Shown: piece by piece, positions 17,239-25,802 of the stretch
Position numbering within the stretch: the first letter of the stretch is position 1
Layout: each line of letters opens with the position of its first letter
Assembly: GCA_038040395.1 (NCBI GenBank)
Contig: JBBPIJ010000001.1
Coordinates: forward strand, 62,001 to 126,000
DNA length: 64,000 nt
Origin: VAXT01 sp038040395
Lineage (GTDB): Bacteria > Actinomycetota > Thermoleophilia > Gaiellales > Gaiellaceae
Direction: 5' to 3'
Position numbers and translations under genes: made by a program
The notes under the pieces: model-generated
What the model was told of the DNA's origin: nothing
Database searches by the model: none
What the model saw: the letters and a program-made list of their open reading frames with translations, nothing else

Positions 17239-18666
17239 CTACAAATCGATGACGACGACGCGCTGCTCGGTCAGCTCGCGGACGGCGTAGGCAGGGCCCT
17301 CGCGCGTGTTGCCCGAGTCCTTGACGCCGCCGTAGGGCATCTGGTCGGCACGGAAGGTCGGGGCATCGTTCACGATCACGCCGCCGAACTCGAGCTCGTG
17401 CGCGGCGCGCATCGCCGCCCGGATGTCGGCGGTGAAGATTCCCGCCTGGAGCCCGAAGCGCGTGCCATTCGCGAGCGCGATTGCCTCGTCGAGCGCCTCG
17501 TACGAGTTCACGACGCAGACCGGGCCGAAGACCTCCTCGCGGCACACTCTCATGTCCAGCGACGCGTTCGCGATCACGGTCGGCTGGATGAGCTCCCCCT
17601 CCGGGCCGCCGCCCGCGAGGATCTCGGCGCCGGCGTCTCGCGCTTCCTCGATCCAGCTCAGGATGCGCTCGCGCGACTCGTCGTCGATCACCGGTCCGAC
17701 ATCGGTGGACTCCTCGGCCGGGTCGCCGAGGACGAGACCCTCGACCTTCGCCAGGAAGCGCGCGACGAAGTCGTCGTAGACCCACTTCTGGATGTAGATC
17801 CGCTGCACGGAGATGCAGCTCTGTCCGGCGAAGGAGAACGCGTTGCTTGCGAGCTTGTTCGCAGCCTCGTCGAGATCCGCGTCGCCGTGGACGATCACCG
17901 GGGTCGCGTTCCCCAGCTCGAGCAGGACCTTCTTGCGCGCGGCGCGCTCGCGAAGCTTCCAGCCCACGCCCGAGGAGCCCGTGAACGTGATCGCGCGCAC
18001 CCGCTCGTCCTCGACGAGCACGTCGCCGATCTCGCTCGCCGGCCCGACGAGCACGTTCAGCCAGCCGGCGGGAAGGCCGGCCTCATCCGCGAGCTCGGCC
18101 AGGGTCAGCGCGGACAGCGGCGTCTGGCTCGCGGGCTTGAGGACGACCGCGCAGCCGGCGGCGAACGCTGGGGCGAGCTTGTGTGCGACGAGGTTGAGCG
18201 GAAAGTTGAAGGGGCTGATCGCGCCGACGATCCCGATCGGCTCTCGCAGCGTGAAGGCGAGCTTGCCCTCGCCCGCCTGCGCCGCGTCCATGGGCACCAT
18301 CTCGCCCGCGAGCTTGCGGGCCTCGACGGCGGCGAACGTGTACGTGGACATCGCGCGGCTCGCCTCGACCTTGGCCGCCTTCAGGGGCTTGCCGGCCTCG
18401 GCGGAGATCTGTGCTGCGATCTCGTCGCGTCGTCGTGCGATGCCGGCGACGACCTTGACGAGAATCTCGGCCCGCTTGTGGGCGGGAAGAGGGTCCGCCA
18501 TGGCCTTCTCGGCGGCGTCAATTGCCGCTCGAGCCTCGTCCGCGCCGGCCTTGGCGACCCGCCCGACGACCTCGCCGGAATAGGGAGAGGCGACCTCGAG
18601 CCAGTCGCCGGTCTCGACCCATTCGCCGCCGATCAGGAGCTTCCGTTCGGTCGCTGTCGCAGCCAC
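17239..18666 (-). CDS. Aldehyde dehydrogenase (lactaldehyde/phosphonoacetaldehyde/GAPN-like branch)
   Basis: The protein has 475 residues and full ALDH motifs: SPFNFP, FTGSSGVGWKL, LLELGNATPVIV (catalytic Glu) and FAGQSCISVQRIYI (catalytic Cys). The SCISVQRI form is typical of the branch that holds lactaldehyde, phosphonoacetaldehyde and non-phosphorylating glyceraldehyde-3-phosphate dehydrogenases. Start GTG at 18666 lies only 17 bases from the divergent cyclase start, so promoters must overlap coding DNA. The substrate is not determined. A stem-loop follows the stop. Confidence 0.88.
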   Translation of the reverse strand: MAATATERKLLIGGEWVETGDWLEVASPYSGEVVGRVAKAGADEARAAIDAAEKAMADPLPAHKRAEILVKVVAGIARRRDEIAAQISAEAGKPLKAAKVEASRAMSTYTFAAVEARKLAGEMVPMDAAQAGEGKLAFTLREPIGIVGAISPFNFPLNLVAHKLAPAFAAGCAVVLKPASQTPLSALTLAELADEAGLPAGWLNVLVGPASEIGDVLVEDERVRAITFTGSSGVGWKLRERAARKKVLLELGNATPVIVHGDADLDEAANKLASNAFSFAGQSCISVQRIYIQKWVYDDFVARFLAKVEGLVLGDPAEESTDVGPVIDDESRERILSWIEEARDAGAEILAGGGPEGELIQPTVIANASLDMRVCREEVFGPVCVVNSYEALDEAIALANGTRFGLQAGIFTADIRAAMRAAHELEFGGVIVNDAPTFRADQMPYGGVKDSGNTREGPAYAVRELTEQRVVVIDL

Positions 18667-18683
18667 GATGGGAGGATACGCCC

Positions 18684-19985
18684 GTGGACGTGCCCGACGT
18701 CAGCTACGCCCGGAGCGGCGATGTCTCGATTGCCTACCAGGTCTTCGGCGACGGGCCCGCCGACCTCGTCTTCCTCCCGTTCCTCTCAAACCTCTACACG
18801 CTCTGGGAGTTCAAGCAGTGGGGCCGGTTCTGCGAAAGGCTCGCCGTTGGCCGGCGGATCATCCTGATCAATCCCAGGGGCGTCGGGCTTTCGGATCGCA
18901 CCAGAGGCTTCACGGTCGAGTCGAGAGTCGATGACATCCGCGCGGTCATCGACGCAGAGGGCGTGAAGCGCGTACCGTTGCTCGCCATCGGAGACTCGGC
19001 GGCCACGAGCGCGGTTTTCGCGGCGTCGTACCCCGATCGCGTCGAGCGCCTGGTGCTCTTCAACCCGGTCAGGCGTGGGGTCGCACCTGAGGACCGCGAC
19101 GGAGCACTCAAGCAACTTCAGGAGGAACGCGATTCGTGGGGTCGGCGTGACCGGCTTGAGGCGATGGCACGAGAGTCGAACCCACAGTGGGCGGACGATC
19201 ACGAATACATCGAGTCGTTCGTTCGGCATCACCGCCTCACGTCGAGCCCCGGCACGTGGCTCGAGTTCAGGCGGATGACGATCGACCTCGACATCACCGA
19301 CGTTCTGTCGGCGATTCGGGTTCCGACGCTGGTAATGGCGAAGGAACTGACGCGAGTTCTTGGCGCCGAGGTCGCCGAGCGCATACAGGACTCCCAGCTG
19401 GTCATCCTCCCCGGCGAGGGGCTGGCGATCTTCGAGAACGAGTTTGCTATCGAGACGATTGAGGCGTTCCTCACGGGAGCGCCGCAGCAGATGATCCCGG
19501 ACTCGGTTCTCGTGACGCTCCTCTTCACCGACCTCGTCGGGTCGACCGCGCGCGCGGCCGAGCTCGGCGACCGCGCCTGGCGCGAGCTGCTCAAGCGTCA
19601 CCACGAGGTCGTGCGTCGCGAGCTCGCACGCTTCCGAGGCGTCGAGGTCGACACGGCCGGCGACGGCTTCTTCGCGACCTTCGACGGGCCTGCTCGTGCG
19701 ATCCGTGCGGCGGAGGCGATCGTCGACGGCGTGGGCGACCTCGGCCTCGACGTCCGAGCAGGCGTGCACACAGGCGAGTGCGAGCAGCACGACGGGAAGA
19801 TCGCCGGAATCGCCGTCTCGATGGGCGCACGCGTCTCCGCTATCGCCGAGCCGGGAGAAGTGCTCGTCTCGAGCACCGTGAGGGACCTCGTCGCCGGATC
19901 GGGGATCGAGTTCGAGGATCGCGGAGCGCACGAGTTGAAAGGCGTCCCGGGCGAATGGAGGCTCTATGCCGTCAGCGCCGCCTGA
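18684..19985 (+). CDS. Alpha/beta-hydrolase - class III nucleotidyl cyclase fusion, copy 1
   Basis: The protein has 433 residues. An alpha/beta-hydrolase domain (about 1-265) is fused to a class III cyclase domain (about 280-433: LLFTDLVGST, VDTAGDGFFATFDGP, AGVHTGE, GARVSAIA). The GTG start follows GGAGGA by seven bases. The hydrolase looks degenerate: the nucleophile elbow reads IGDSAAT and the usual catalytic His segment is LPGEGLAIF, with no His. Both cyclase metal-binding Asp residues are present, but the Asn of the transition-state loop is Ser (GIAVSMGAR). It is first of three tandem paralogues. It may make cAMP or cGMP, or be a regulatory subunit. Confidence 0.85.
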   Translation: MDVPDVSYARSGDVSIAYQVFGDGPADLVFLPFLSNLYTLWEFKQWGRFCERLAVGRRIILINPRGVGLSDRTRGFTVESRVDDIRAVIDAEGVKRVPLLAIGDSAATSAVFAASYPDRVERLVLFNPVRRGVAPEDRDGALKQLQEERDSWGRRDRLEAMARESNPQWADDHEYIESFVRHHRLTSSPGTWLEFRRMTIDLDITDVLSAIRVPTLVMAKELTRVLGAEVAERIQDSQLVILPGEGLAIFENEFAIETIEAFLTGAPQQMIPDSVLVTLLFTDLVGSTARAAELGDRAWRELLKRHHEVVRRELARFRGVEVDTAGDGFFATFDGPARAIRAAEAIVDGVGDLGLDVRAGVHTGECEQHDGKIAGIAVSMGARVSAIAEPGEVLVSSTVRDLVAGSGIEFEDRGAHELKGVPGEWRLYAVSAA

Positions 19986-21300
19986 GACGCGCTACGCCAA
20001 GAGCGGAGACGTGAACATTGCCTACCAGGTGGTCGGCGAGGGGGCTTTCGATCTCGTTTACGTCGCCGGTTGGTTGTCCAACATCGAGCTCATCTGGGAG
20101 CACCCGAAGGCGAAGCGGTTTCTCGACCGGCTCGCGTCGTTCTCGCGGCTCATCCTCTTCGACAAGCGCGGCACAGGCATGTCCGATCGCGTCTCCTCGG
20201 ACGCGCTGCCGACTCTCGAACAGCGAATGGACGATGTCCGAGCGGTCCTCGACGCCGCAGGCTCGACGAACGCCGCGTTGCTGGGTCACTCCGAAGGGGG
20301 GAGCATGTCGCTGCTGCATGCCGCGACGTACCCTGCAAGGACGCGCGCGCTCGTCCTCGTGGGCGTCTTCGCCAAGCGGATCCGCAGCGAGGACTATCCG
20401 TGGGCCCCGACCCTGGAAGAACGTCTCGCGAGCGCCGAAGAGGTCGAGCGGCAATGGGCTTCGGGTATCGACCTGACCGATTACGCGCCGAGCGAAGACC
20501 GCGCGTTCATCGAATGGCATTCGGCTTACCTGCGCCGTAGCGCCAGCCCGGGAGCGGCCGCGACATTTCTACGGATGAACTCGCAGGTCGATACGCGCCA
20601 CGTGCTGCCCGCGATCCGGGTCCCGACGCTTGTCATCCAGCGGACGGGAGACCGCGACGTGACGGTTGAAGAGAACCGCTGGATCGCCGAGCAGATACCG
20701 GGAGGTCGTTTCGTGGAGCTCCCGGGCGACGCGCACATCCTCTGGGCCGGAGACCAGGACCCGATGCTCGCGGAGATCGAAGAGTTCCTCACGGGCACTC
20801 GACCGGACCCTGAGCCGGATCGCGTCCTCTCGACCGTGCTCTTCACGGACATCGTCGATTCAACCCGTCGAGCGGCGGACCTCGGTGACCGCCGATGGCA
20901 CGAGCTCGTGGACGCGCACCACTCGCGTGTCCGGCGCGAGCTCGACCGCTTTCGCGGGCGCGAGATCGACACCGCAGGCGACGGCTTCTTCGCGAGCTTC
21001 GACGGGCCCGCTCGCGGGGTTCGGGCGGCCTGTGCGATCCGCGAGAGTGTCCAGGCACTCGGGGTGGAGATTCGCGCGGGGCTCCACACCGGCGAATGTG
21101 AGCTGATGCAGGACAAGATCGGGGGGATCGCGGTCAATACCGGAGCACGGGTTGCGAGCAAGGCGGCTCCCGGAGAGGTGCTCGTGTCGAGCACGGTGAG
21201 GGATCTCGTGGCCGGCTCGGGAATCGAGTTCGAAGACCGGGGTGAGCACGAGCTCAAGGGCGTGGGAGCCTGGCGACTTTACGCCGTCGTAGGCGCCTAG
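19966..21300 (+). CDS. Alpha/beta-hydrolase - class III nucleotidyl cyclase fusion, copy 2
   Basis: The protein has 444 residues, with the start ATG 20 bases inside copy 1. The hydrolase domain looks complete: oxyanion region LFDKRGTGMSDR, nucleophile elbow LLGHSEGGS, Asp in RTGDRDVT and His in GDAHILW. The cyclase domain has LFTDIVDST, IDTAGDGFFASFDGP and GIAVNTGARV, so metal-binding Asp residues and the transition-state Asn are kept. It is the only one of the three with both domains apparently intact. The position that selects adenine (usually Lys) is Asp. The ligand or substrate of the hydrolase-like domain is unknown. Confidence 0.88.
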   Translation: MPSAPPETRYAKSGDVNIAYQVVGEGAFDLVYVAGWLSNIELIWEHPKAKRFLDRLASFSRLILFDKRGTGMSDRVSSDALPTLEQRMDDVRAVLDAAGSTNAALLGHSEGGSMSLLHAATYPARTRALVLVGVFAKRIRSEDYPWAPTLEERLASAEEVERQWASGIDLTDYAPSEDRAFIEWHSAYLRRSASPGAAATFLRMNSQVDTRHVLPAIRVPTLVIQRTGDRDVTVEENRWIAEQIPGGRFVELPGDAHILWAGDQDPMLAEIEEFLTGTRPDPEPDRVLSTVLFTDIVDSTRRAADLGDRRWHELVDAHHSRVRRELDRFRGREIDTAGDGFFASFDGPARGVRAACAIRESVQALGVEIRAGLHTGECELMQDKIGGIAVNTGARVASKAAPGEVLVSSTVRDLVAGSGIEFEDRGEHELKGVGAWRLYAVVGA

Positions 21301-21332
21301 CTAGAAATCCAGCGTAGTGGGACACTCTCCGC

Positions 21333-22670
21333 GTGGAGATCCCGGACGTCCAGTACGCCCGTAGCGGCGATGTCTCGATCGCGTACCAGGTCGTGGGGGA
21401 TGGGCCCAACAATCTCGTCTTCGTGCGGGCGCTGACCGGCGATCTCCTGTCCACCTGGGAGCAGCCGCTGCTCGTGAGGCACGTCGAGGGGCTCGCCTCG
21501 GTCGCGCGTCTGCTCATGCTCGACAAGCGGGGCACTGGCCTCTCCGACCGTGCCCGGGACCTTCCGACGCTAGAGACGCGGATGGACGACGTGCGGGCCG
21601 TCATGGATGCCGCGGGGGTGGAGCGCACTCTGTTCTTCAGCGGTCATGAAGGGAGTCAACTCGCACTGCTCTTCGCGGCGACGTACCCCGAGCGCACGGC
21701 CGGGCTCATGCTCATCGAGCCCTGGGTCAAGGGCACCGGAGGCGCCGAGTATCCCTGGGCGCCGACCGAAGAGGAGTGGCGACGCCGGCTGGTCGAGGTC
21801 AGGGAAGGATGGGGGCGGCGCGAGTACTTCGAGGAGCGCCTCCGCGAACAATCTCCCCAGGCGGCAGACGACGAGAACTTCAACCGGTGGTTCGTCGATC
21901 ACATGCGTCGCAGCCTCAGTCCCGGAGCGGCGCTCGCCTTCTTCCGGATGTTGATGGAGGCCGACGTGGGCGACGTGCTGCCGGCAGTTCGGGTGCCGAC
22001 GTTGATCTTTCACAGGACGAAGGAACGCGATCCCGCTGGATACGTCGCGGAGCGGATGCCTCATGCCGAGCTCTTCGAGCTGGCCGACCTCCAAGGAATC
22101 TTCACGTGGGTGAACGACGACGTCCACGAGGTCACCCAGCGGGAGATCGCACGTTTCGTGGCGCAGCTCCACCGCTCGCCCGAATCGGATCGCGTCCTCG
22201 CGACCATCCTCTTCACGGACATCGTGGGGTCGACGGAGCGTGCGGCGCAACTCGGCGACCAAGCGTGGCGGGACCTGCTCGAGCGGCACCACTCGGCGGT
22301 GCGCCGCAGGCTTGTGCAGTTCCGAGGCGAGGAGCTGGATACCGCCGGAGACGGGTTCTTCGCCAGCTTCGACGGCCCGGGCCGCGCAATCGAATGCGCG
22401 CGCGCAGTCATCCAGGATGTGGGTTCGCTCGGACTCGACATCCGGGCTGGCGTCCACACGGGGGAATGTGAGCGGTTCGGAGAGAAGCTGAGCGGGATTG
22501 CGGTGCCGGCCGGGGCCCGCGTGGCGGCTCAGGCGTCCCCGGGCGAGATTCTCGTCTCGAGCACCGTCAAGGACCTCGTCGCAGGCTCGGGGATCCACTT
22601 CGAGGACCGCGGTGAGCACGAGCTCAAGGGCGTGGGCGCGTGGCGCCTCTACTCTGTAGTCGATGCCTAG
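21333..22670 (+). CDS. Alpha/beta-hydrolase - class III nucleotidyl cyclase fusion, copy 3
   Basis: The protein has 445 residues and a GTG start (VEIPDVQYARSGDVSIAYQ). The hydrolase domain keeps LDKRGTGLSDR, but the elbow is SGHEGSQLA, so the Ser nucleophile is missing, and the His region is LADLQGIFTW without His. The cyclase domain has LFTDIVGST, LDTAGDGFFASFDGP and GIAVPAGARV, with Pro at the transition-state Asn site. It ends eight bases inside the thiolase gene. Like copy 1 it may bind rather than hydrolyse a ligand. The tandem arrangement implies duplication followed by divergence. Confidence 0.85.
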   Translation: MEIPDVQYARSGDVSIAYQVVGDGPNNLVFVRALTGDLLSTWEQPLLVRHVEGLASVARLLMLDKRGTGLSDRARDLPTLETRMDDVRAVMDAAGVERTLFFSGHEGSQLALLFAATYPERTAGLMLIEPWVKGTGGAEYPWAPTEEEWRRRLVEVREGWGRREYFEERLREQSPQAADDENFNRWFVDHMRRSLSPGAALAFFRMLMEADVGDVLPAVRVPTLIFHRTKERDPAGYVAERMPHAELFELADLQGIFTWVNDDVHEVTQREIARFVAQLHRSPESDRVLATILFTDIVGSTERAAQLGDQAWRDLLERHHSAVRRRLVQFRGEELDTAGDGFFASFDGPGRAIECARAVIQDVGSLGLDIRAGVHTGECERFGEKLSGIAVPAGARVAAQASPGEILVSSTVKDLVAGSGIHFEDRGEHELKGVGAWRLYSVVDA

Positions 22671-23820
22671 CTGGGAATCCGACGCTCTGATCGTCGACGC
22701 CGTTCGCTCGCCGATTGGCAAGCGCAACGGCACGCTCGCATCCATTCGCGGAGACGAGCTCGCGGCGCAGGTCTTGAACGGCCTCCTGGCCCGGCAGGAC
22801 GTCGATCCGGGCGAGGTCGAGGACGTGCAGATGGGCTGCGTGACGCAGATCGGCGAGCAGGGCTGGAACATCGGCCGGATGGTCCCGATGGTCGCCGGCT
22901 GGCCGGAGACGGTGGCCGGCACGACGGTCGACCGTCAGTGCGGCTCGTCGATGCAGACCAACTTCAACGCAGCGGCGGCGATCTGGTCGGGGCAGCTCGA
23001 CCTGGTCGTCTCGGCAGGGGTCGAGATGATGTCGCGCGTGCCGATGGGGTCGAACGGCGGCGACCTCTCGGACAAGCTGCTGGAGCGCTGGCAGATCGTT
23101 CCGCAGGGAATGTCGGCTGAGGCGATCGCCGACGAGTGGAACCTCTCGCGCGACGAGCTGGACGCGTTCTCGCTCGAGTCGCACCGGCGCGCGCTCGAGG
23201 CGATCGACGAGGGCCGCTTCGAGAACGAGATCATCCCCGTCGAGGTTCAGAACCCGCATGTCGGCACGCTCTTCGCCGTCGACGAGACGCCGCGCCGCGA
23301 GACCTCGGCCGAGGCCCTCGCCGGCCTCAAGCCTGCGTTCCTGCCCGAGGGCAAGGTCACGGCGGGGAGCTCGAGCCAGATCTGCGACGGCGCGGCCGGC
23401 GTGCTGATCGCGAGCGAGCGCAAGGCATCCGAGCTGGGCCTCGAGCCGCGGGCGCGATTCGTCTCCTTCGGGCTATCGGGCGTCGATCCGTACCGCATGC
23501 TCCACGGGAACCCGCAGGCGTGCGCGAATGCGCTGGAGCGGGCGGGGATCGGCTGGGACGACGTCTCGGTGATCGAGGTCAACGAGGCCTTCGCGTCGGT
23601 CGTGCTCCAGTTCGTCCGCGACGCGGGGCTCGAGGAGCGAATGGACGACGTCAACCCGAACGGCGGCGGTATCTCGCTCGGCCACCCCCTCGGTGCGACC
23701 GGCGCACGGATCACCGCGACGCTGATCAACGAGCTCGAGCGGCGCGACGCTCGTTACGGCGTGGCGACGATGTGCATCGGCTTCGGCCAGGCGATCGCCG
23801 GCGTCATTGAGCGCGTCTGA
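22663..23820 (+). CDS. Acetyl-CoA acyltransferase (thiolase)
   Basis: The protein has 385 residues. It has the acyl-accepting Cys in TTVDRQCGSSMQ near residue 90, the NEAFASV motif, the His-containing GGGISLGHPLGATGAR and the C-terminal Cys in MCIGFGQAI. These are the catalytic residues of degradative or biosynthetic thiolases, which cleave 3-ketoacyl-CoA with CoA or run in reverse. The ATG at 22663 overlaps cyclase copy 3. With the methyltransferase and 3-hydroxyacyl-CoA dehydrogenase downstream it suggests a beta-oxidation or butanoate module. Confidence 0.92.
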   Translation: MPSWESDALIVDAVRSPIGKRNGTLASIRGDELAAQVLNGLLARQDVDPGEVEDVQMGCVTQIGEQGWNIGRMVPMVAGWPETVAGTTVDRQCGSSMQTNFNAAAAIWSGQLDLVVSAGVEMMSRVPMGSNGGDLSDKLLERWQIVPQGMSAEAIADEWNLSRDELDAFSLESHRRALEAIDEGRFENEIIPVEVQNPHVGTLFAVDETPRRETSAEALAGLKPAFLPEGKVTAGSSSQICDGAAGVLIASERKASELGLEPRARFVSFGLSGVDPYRMLHGNPQACANALERAGIGWDDVSVIEVNEAFASVVLQFVRDAGLEERMDDVNPNGGGISLGHPLGATGARITATLINELERRDARYGVATMCIGFGQAIAGVIERV

Positions 23821-24451
23821 GATCGATCCCAAGCAGATCGTCGAGGCCGGGTACAACGCGGTTGCCGACCGGTACGCGGAGTGGTCGCAGAACGAGATCA
23901 AGGGCTCGCCGGCGGTCGAGTACCTCGAGAAGCTGATCAGCATGCTTCCGGGTGGCGCGGCCGTGCTTGAGCTGGGCTGCGGCAACGGTGAACCGGCGGC
24001 TCGGATGCTCGCTCCGGGGCGTCAGTACACCGGTGTCGACCTCTCGGCAGAACAGCTTCGCCGGGCGCAGGAACTCGTGCCTTCAGGCGCGTTCGTCAAA
24101 GGCGACTACACGAAGCTCGTGTTCCCGCCCTCGTCAACCGATGCGGTTGTCGCGCTGTACACGCTCACGCATGTTCCGCGGGCTGAACTTGCAGGGCTCG
24201 TTGCTCGAGTGGCCTCTTGGCTGTACCCGGGTGGTCACTTGCTCGCGACGACGGTCTCGCGAGAGTCCGTGGATGGTGTCTACGACTGGCTTGGTGTTCC
24301 GATGTTCTTCTCGGGGATGGCGGCCGACGCAAGCCTCAACCTGATTGCTGAGGCCGGCCTGGAAGTCTTGGAGCACGAGATCGTGTGCCAGGACGAGGGT
24401 GAGGAGGGCAAGCCCTGCTTCTTGTGGGTGCTCGCCCGTCGGCCGGAATAG
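23807..24451 (+). CDS. Class I SAM-dependent methyltransferase
   Basis: The protein has 214 residues (TTG start, overlapping the thiolase by 14 bases). Motif I is VLELGCGNGEPA near residue 50, followed by TGVDLSAEQL (acidic end of beta 2), FVKGDYTKL and ALYTLTHVPR, as in small-molecule methyltransferases of the UbiE/Tam kind. No motif identifies the acceptor. A strong hairpin follows the stop. Confidence 0.85.
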   Translation: MSASEIDPKQIVEAGYNAVADRYAEWSQNEIKGSPAVEYLEKLISMLPGGAAVLELGCGNGEPAARMLAPGRQYTGVDLSAEQLRRAQELVPSGAFVKGDYTKLVFPPSSTDAVVALYTLTHVPRAELAGLVARVASWLYPGGHLLATTVSRESVDGVYDWLGVPMFFSGMAADASLNLIAEAGLEVLEHEIVCQDEGEEGKPCFLWVLARRPE

Positions 24452-24457
24452 GGGCCC

Positions 24458-24498
24458 GGCCGCCGTCGCGTGCCGCAAAGCGACGGCGGCCGAACTTT
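24458..24498 (+). terminator. Terminator-like hairpin after the methyltransferase
   Basis: GGCCGCCGTCGC (24458-24469) and GCGACGGCGGCC (24480-24491) form a perfect 12-bp stem with a ten-base loop, followed by GAACTTT. It lies seven bases after the stop and separates the thiolase pair from the dehydrogenase. Confidence 0.65.
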
Positions 24499-24579
24499 CC
24501 AGGGAATCGCGGGAGAGACCGCGTCAGTACGAACAAGACGCGCGAGAGGACTGTTTCCTTCCCGGGGTAGGGTGCCGCC

Positions 24580-25428
24580 GTGCAGATTCGCAAGGTTGGA
24601 GTGGTTGGCCTCGGGACGATGGGCGCCGGAATCGCGCAGGTCGCGGCGCAGTCCGGCTTCGAGACGGTCGGCCGCGAGGTGAGTGACGAGCTCTGTGAGC
24701 GCGCCCGCGGAACGATCGAGCACTACCTCGGCCGCGCGGTCGAGAAGGGGAAGATGACCGCCGAGGATCGCGATGCAGCCCTTGGGCGGCTGACGTTTAC
24801 GACCGAGCTGGGCGATCTTGCCGACTGCGACCTCGTAATCGAGGCGATCGTCGAGGAGCTCGAGCCGAAGAGAGAGACATTCGCCGAGCTCGACCGCATC
24901 ACGAGGCCGGATGCGATCCTCGCGTCGAACACCTCCGCGATCCCGATCCACGAGATCGCCGAGGCCACGGAGCGTCCCGAGCGGGTCGTCGGGATGCATT
25001 TCTTCAACCCCGCGCCGCTCCTGCCGCTCGTCGAGGTCATTCGCGCGGAACGAAGCTCCGACGAGGCAGTCGAGGCGGCCTACGCATGGGCAGAGCAGGC
25101 CGGCAAGCAGCCCGTGCGCGCGAACGACACGCCGGGCTTCATCGTCAACCGCGTCGTCGTCCCGACCTTGAACGAGTGCATCCGCCTCCTCGACGAAGGC
25201 GTCACACCCGAAGACCTCGACAAGGCGATGACGATGGGGATGGGCTGGCCGATGGGGCCCTGCACCCTCGTCGACCTCGTCGGGATCGACATCCACATCC
25301 ACGCGGCAGAGGCGATGTACGAGGCAACCGGCGACGAGCGAGCCAAGCCGCCGGAGCGACTACGCGAGATGGCCGCCGCAGGGCACCTGGGCCGAAAGAC
25401 CGGCCGGGGCTTTTACACGTACGACTAG
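24580..25428 (+). CDS. 3-hydroxyacyl-CoA (3-hydroxybutyryl-CoA) dehydrogenase
   Basis: The protein has 282 residues. The N-terminal Rossmann fold is VGVVGLGTMGAGIAQVAA; the catalytic region is SNTSAIPI, then GMHFFNPAPLLPLVEV (catalytic His), and the C-terminal dimer domain is GFIVNRVVVP to GMGWPMGPCTLVDLVG. The length matches Hbd/FadB2-type enzymes that oxidise 3-hydroxybutyryl-CoA with NAD. Start is GTG. Its stop shares CTAG with the convergent regulator gene. It pairs functionally with the thiolase two genes upstream. Confidence 0.92.
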   Translation: MQIRKVGVVGLGTMGAGIAQVAAQSGFETVGREVSDELCERARGTIEHYLGRAVEKGKMTAEDRDAALGRLTFTTELGDLADCDLVIEAIVEELEPKRETFAELDRITRPDAILASNTSAIPIHEIAEATERPERVVGMHFFNPAPLLPLVEVIRAERSSDEAVEAAYAWAEQAGKQPVRANDTPGFIVNRVVVPTLNECIRLLDEGVTPEDLDKAMTMGMGWPMGPCTLVDLVGIDIHIHAAEAMYEATGDERAKPPERLREMAAAGHLGRKTGRGFYTYD

Positions 25429-25766
25429 GAGGGTCCGGCCAGCCAGTCGAGAACTGCGCTGCGCGAGAAGCGCCAGTCGCGTCCGATCTTCCTCCCGGGG
25501 ATGTCTCCGCGCCGCGCGAGCTCGCTGACTGCCTTCTCGTCGACCTGGAGGAGGTCCGCGAGCTGGGCCGTCGTCAGGACATCGCGTGAACCCGGAGCGG
25601 GGCGCGCAAAGCCCACGGGTGGCCGTTCGACATCCAGTGAGCGCAGCGCCTCGGCGACGAGTTCCTGTTTTGGCCGCTTGAGCTCGAACGAGACGCGGTC
25701 GAGTCGTTCCGCGTCGGCAGCGGGCAGTCGCACGAAGAGCGGCGAAGTGGGCCTTTCGGGTTCCAT
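25425..25766 (-). CDS. Fused ribbon-helix-helix / excisionase-type HTH DNA-binding protein
   Basis: The protein has 113 residues. The first 45 residues (LFVRLPAADAERLDRVSFELKRPKQELVAEALRSL) have the form of a CopG-type ribbon-helix-helix. The last 50 (LTTAQLADLLQVDEKAVSELARRGDIPGRKIGRDWRFSRSAVLDWL) match the MerR/excisionase-like winged helix found in BldC and Xis proteins. Two DNA-binding modules in one short protein suggest a regulator reading two half-sites. It is divergent from the epimerase with a GATATC palindrome directly at its start. I infer autoregulation. Confidence 0.8.
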   Translation of the reverse strand: MEPERPTSPLFVRLPAADAERLDRVSFELKRPKQELVAEALRSLDVERPPVGFARPAPGSRDVLTTAQLADLLQVDEKAVSELARRGDIPGRKIGRDWRFSRSAVLDWLAGPS

Positions 25767-25767
25767 G

Positions 25768-25793
25768 TGATATCTAGATATCAGAGTGATATC
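25768..25793. promoter_or_regulatory. GATATC palindromic operator between divergent regulator and epimerase
   Basis: TGATATCTAGATATCA (25768-25783) is a perfect 16-bp palindrome, and a third TGATATC follows at 25787-25793. The sites begin two bases upstream of the regulator ATG and end ten bases before the epimerase ATG, so binding would cover both starts. The A+T-rich sequence stands out strongly in this genome. Confidence 0.6.
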
Positions 25794-25802
25794 GTCGGCG
25801 CA

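Noticed and set aside
16513..18867. A 784-codon plus-strand frame across the zinc-ribbon genes and aldehyde dehydrogenase
   Set aside because: It crosses three well-supported genes on the other strand and encodes Arg/Ala/Asp-rich shadow sequence.
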